This document shows, in pieces, positions 33,509 through 34,797 of a stretch of 34,797 nt of DNA. The position numbers were made by a program, and so were the translations under genes. The DNA comes from Clostridiales bacterium (GTDB lineage: Bacteria; Bacillota; Clostridia; Caldicoprobacterales; DTU083). The notes beneath the pieces were generated by a model, which was given only the letters and a program-made list of their open reading frames with translations, did no database searches and was not told the DNA's origin. How positions within the stretch are numbered: position 1 is the stretch's first letter; every line of letters begins with the position of its first letter. The DNA lies in the NCBI GenBank assembly GCA_012842605.1, contig DUSN01000010.1, positions 1 to 34,797 on the forward strand, read 5' to 3'.

Positions 33509-34797
33509 ATGAATATACCCAGAAGGGTTATTGCATTATTATTAATAATATTGATGCCTGCTTCACTGGTATCCTTTACTGCATTCAGCAGTCAGGATCA
33601 GGCGTTGTATGCAATGTATGTAAATGACAGTCAAGTAGGAATAGTAAAATACGCTGCAAAAGGTTTGGCTTACTATGATGCTGTCATGGAAAAGGTGAAA
33701 GACAAGTATCCCAGAGATGTCACTATTATTTCTAAGGTATATTTCAAGGAAGCTAACAGCAATGCAGTTCCTACCAGCGAATTCCTGATTACCAAAGCTA
33801 TAGAAGATGCAGTAGATATACAGACCACAGCTTATGCAATAACTATAGACAATCAGATTTTTGGCTACGTTCGTTCATTGGCAGATGCAGAAAGCATTGT
33901 AAATGCCATAAAGAAGCCTTATGTCGATGAAATACTGTCAAGAGAAGGCAGCCGGCTGGATGAAGTCAATTTTGCTGAGGAAGTCAGTTTTAATCAGGTA
34001 ACGATAGATTATAAGCAGCTTACAGCAGCAGATGAAATTTTGACTCAGCTGCAGCAAAACCAGCAGGGAATCACAGAACATGTAGTTCAGAAAGGTGATT
34101 CCATTTGGAATATTGCTGTTTCAAACAGCATGAGTGTTGAAGAGGTACTGGCGTTGAACCCTGATATTAACCCCGAAAGGTTAAAACCAGGGGATGTTGT
34201 AGTACTCTCAAAAGAACAAAAACTGCTGAATGTTGTAACTAAAGAAACCATAGTATATGAAGAACAGATTCCCTTTAAAGAGGAAAAACGTGATGATAAT
34301 ACTTTGCTTAAGGGAAAAACTAAAATACTTCAGGAAGGTAAGAAGGGCATAAAGGAAGTTGAAGTCCAGATTGTCCGGGAAAACGGAATAGTAGTCAGCC
34401 GTCAGACTATAAAAGAAACCATTAAGGAAGAACCGGTTAATAAAATTATACTGGTAGGTACAAAAAAACCTGCTCCGACTACATCCAGGGGTAGTTCACC
34501 GTCTCCCACCACTAAACCAAGCAACCCCAGTACTCCGCCCAAACAAGATCCGCCGCCGCCGAGCAATGGCAGTGTTACAGGAGCTGATATTGTAGAATAC
34601 GCTATGAAATTCCTGGGAATACCTTATGTATACGGTGCAAATGGTCCCAATGCATTTGACTGTTCCGGTTTTACCTGCTATGTATATAAACATTTTGGCT
34701 ATAGCCTCAATAGAACAGCTAAGGGTCAGGCATCGAACGGCACTTCTATTTCAAAATCAGAACTGGCACCAGGTGATATACTATTGTTTAAAGACCC
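33509..34797 (+). CDS. LysM-G5-NlpC/P60 peptidoglycan endopeptidase (3' end beyond window)
   Basis: The frame is open from ATG 33509 to the window edge (429 codons), with TAGGGGG 7 bases upstream. It begins with an N-terminal hydrophobic signal or anchor (RRVIALLLIILMPASLVS). Residues about 35-185 contain two related short modules (YAMYVNDSQVGIV.. and YAITIDNQIFGYV..). A LysM domain follows at about 190-240 (VVQKGDSIWNIAVSN, LNPDINPERLKPGD), then a G5 domain at about 241-316, a Pro/Ser/Thr-rich linker with four consecutive prolines, and an NlpC/P60 domain from about 355 with catalytic Cys385 in FDCSGF. The catalytic His lies beyond the window. It is an exported wall hydrolase cutting stem peptides, possibly during growth, sporulation or germination. 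Confidence 0.9.
   Translation, partial: MNIPRRVIALLLIILMPASLVSFTAFSSQDQALYAMYVNDSQVGIVKYAAKGLAYYDAVMEKVKDKYPRDVTIISKVYFKEANSNAVPTSEFLITKAIEDAVDIQTTAYAITIDNQIFGYVRSLADAESIVNAIKKPYVDEILSREGSRLDEVNFAEEVSFNQVTIDYKQLTAADEILTQLQQNQQGITEHVVQKGDSIWNIAVSNSMSVEEVLALNPDINPERLKPGDVVVLSKEQKLLNVVTKETIVYEEQIPFKEEKRDDNTLLKGKTKILQEGKKGIKEVEVQIVRENGIVVSRQTIKETIKEEPVNKIILVGTKKPAPTTSRGSSPSPTTKPSNPSTPPKQDPPPPSNGSVTGADIVEYAMKFLGIPYVYGANGPNAFDCSGFTCYVYKHFGYSLNRTAKGQASNGTSISKSELAPGDILLFKD

Noticed and set aside
1..34797. CRISPR arrays, insertion sequences, prophage or attachment sites
   Set aside because: No regularly spaced repeats, transposase or integrase frames, or target-site duplications were seen on either strand.

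Overview
This window is a chromosomal segment of an endospore-forming, anaerobic Gram-positive bacterium, most likely a member of the Clostridia. The basis is: moderately AT-rich DNA with AT-rich intergenic regions; strong GGAGG-type ribosome binding sites with some TTG and GTG starts; a YheC/YheD-type spore-coat ATP-grasp protein; a T-box riboswitch; several lipoprotein-anchored ABC importers; and a LysM-G5-NlpC/P60 wall hydrolase. I see no phage, transposon, CRISPR array or rRNA. It reads as ordinary core and accessory metabolism, densely packed in operons.

Layout. 1-5038: the N-terminus of a membrane protein (minus strand), the ATP-grasp coat-type protein, a tagaturonate epimerase family protein (UxaE), tRNA-Leu(CAG), and pyruvate kinase with a C-terminal phosphohistidine-type domain. 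5226-6998: a cytosolic DUF4838 protein, probably carbohydrate-active. 7067-11405: a consensus promoter and a complete T-box leader in front of a TrpX-like ABC importer (binding lipoprotein, permease, ATPase), followed by an M24 aminopeptidase. The apparent specifier codon is UUC (Phe). 11503-14973: a pyridoxal/pyridoxamine kinase, then a MetN-MetI-MetQ type importer. 15148-16527: citrate synthase on the minus strand, separated from metQ by two back-to-back hairpins.

16905-20007: galE, a sugar nucleotidyltransferase and an N-acetylhexosamine 1-kinase-like gene. Together these look like a HexNAc/galactose salvage operon. 20081-22472: a Fur-like operator and a consensus promoter precede a tandemly duplicated DUF1538 membrane protein whose 3' end overlaps a tandemly duplicated PII-like protein. 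This is the least described system in the window. 22899-31565: a seven-gene oligopeptide-type ABC operon (oppA-B-C-D-F, a 94-residue membrane protein and an InlB-repeat lipoprotein), with a perfect 12-bp stem-loop between oppA and oppB and a strong terminator at its end. 31885-34797: a sugar phosphate isomerase/epimerase, a small membrane protein with a Cys cluster, and the start of a LysM-G5-NlpC/P60 endopeptidase that runs off the window.

How the parts work together. Much of the window concerns scavenging: peptides and amino acids (T-box importer with peptidase, Met-type importer, Opp operon), sugars and sugar acids (UxaE, DUF4838, TIM-barrel isomerase, GalE/NahK), all feeding central metabolism (pyruvate kinase, citrate synthase). 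The DUF1538/PII pair suggests a transporter or channel gated by a dedicated PII-like sensor, possibly under metal-responsive control. All family assignments were made by reading motifs, without database searches.
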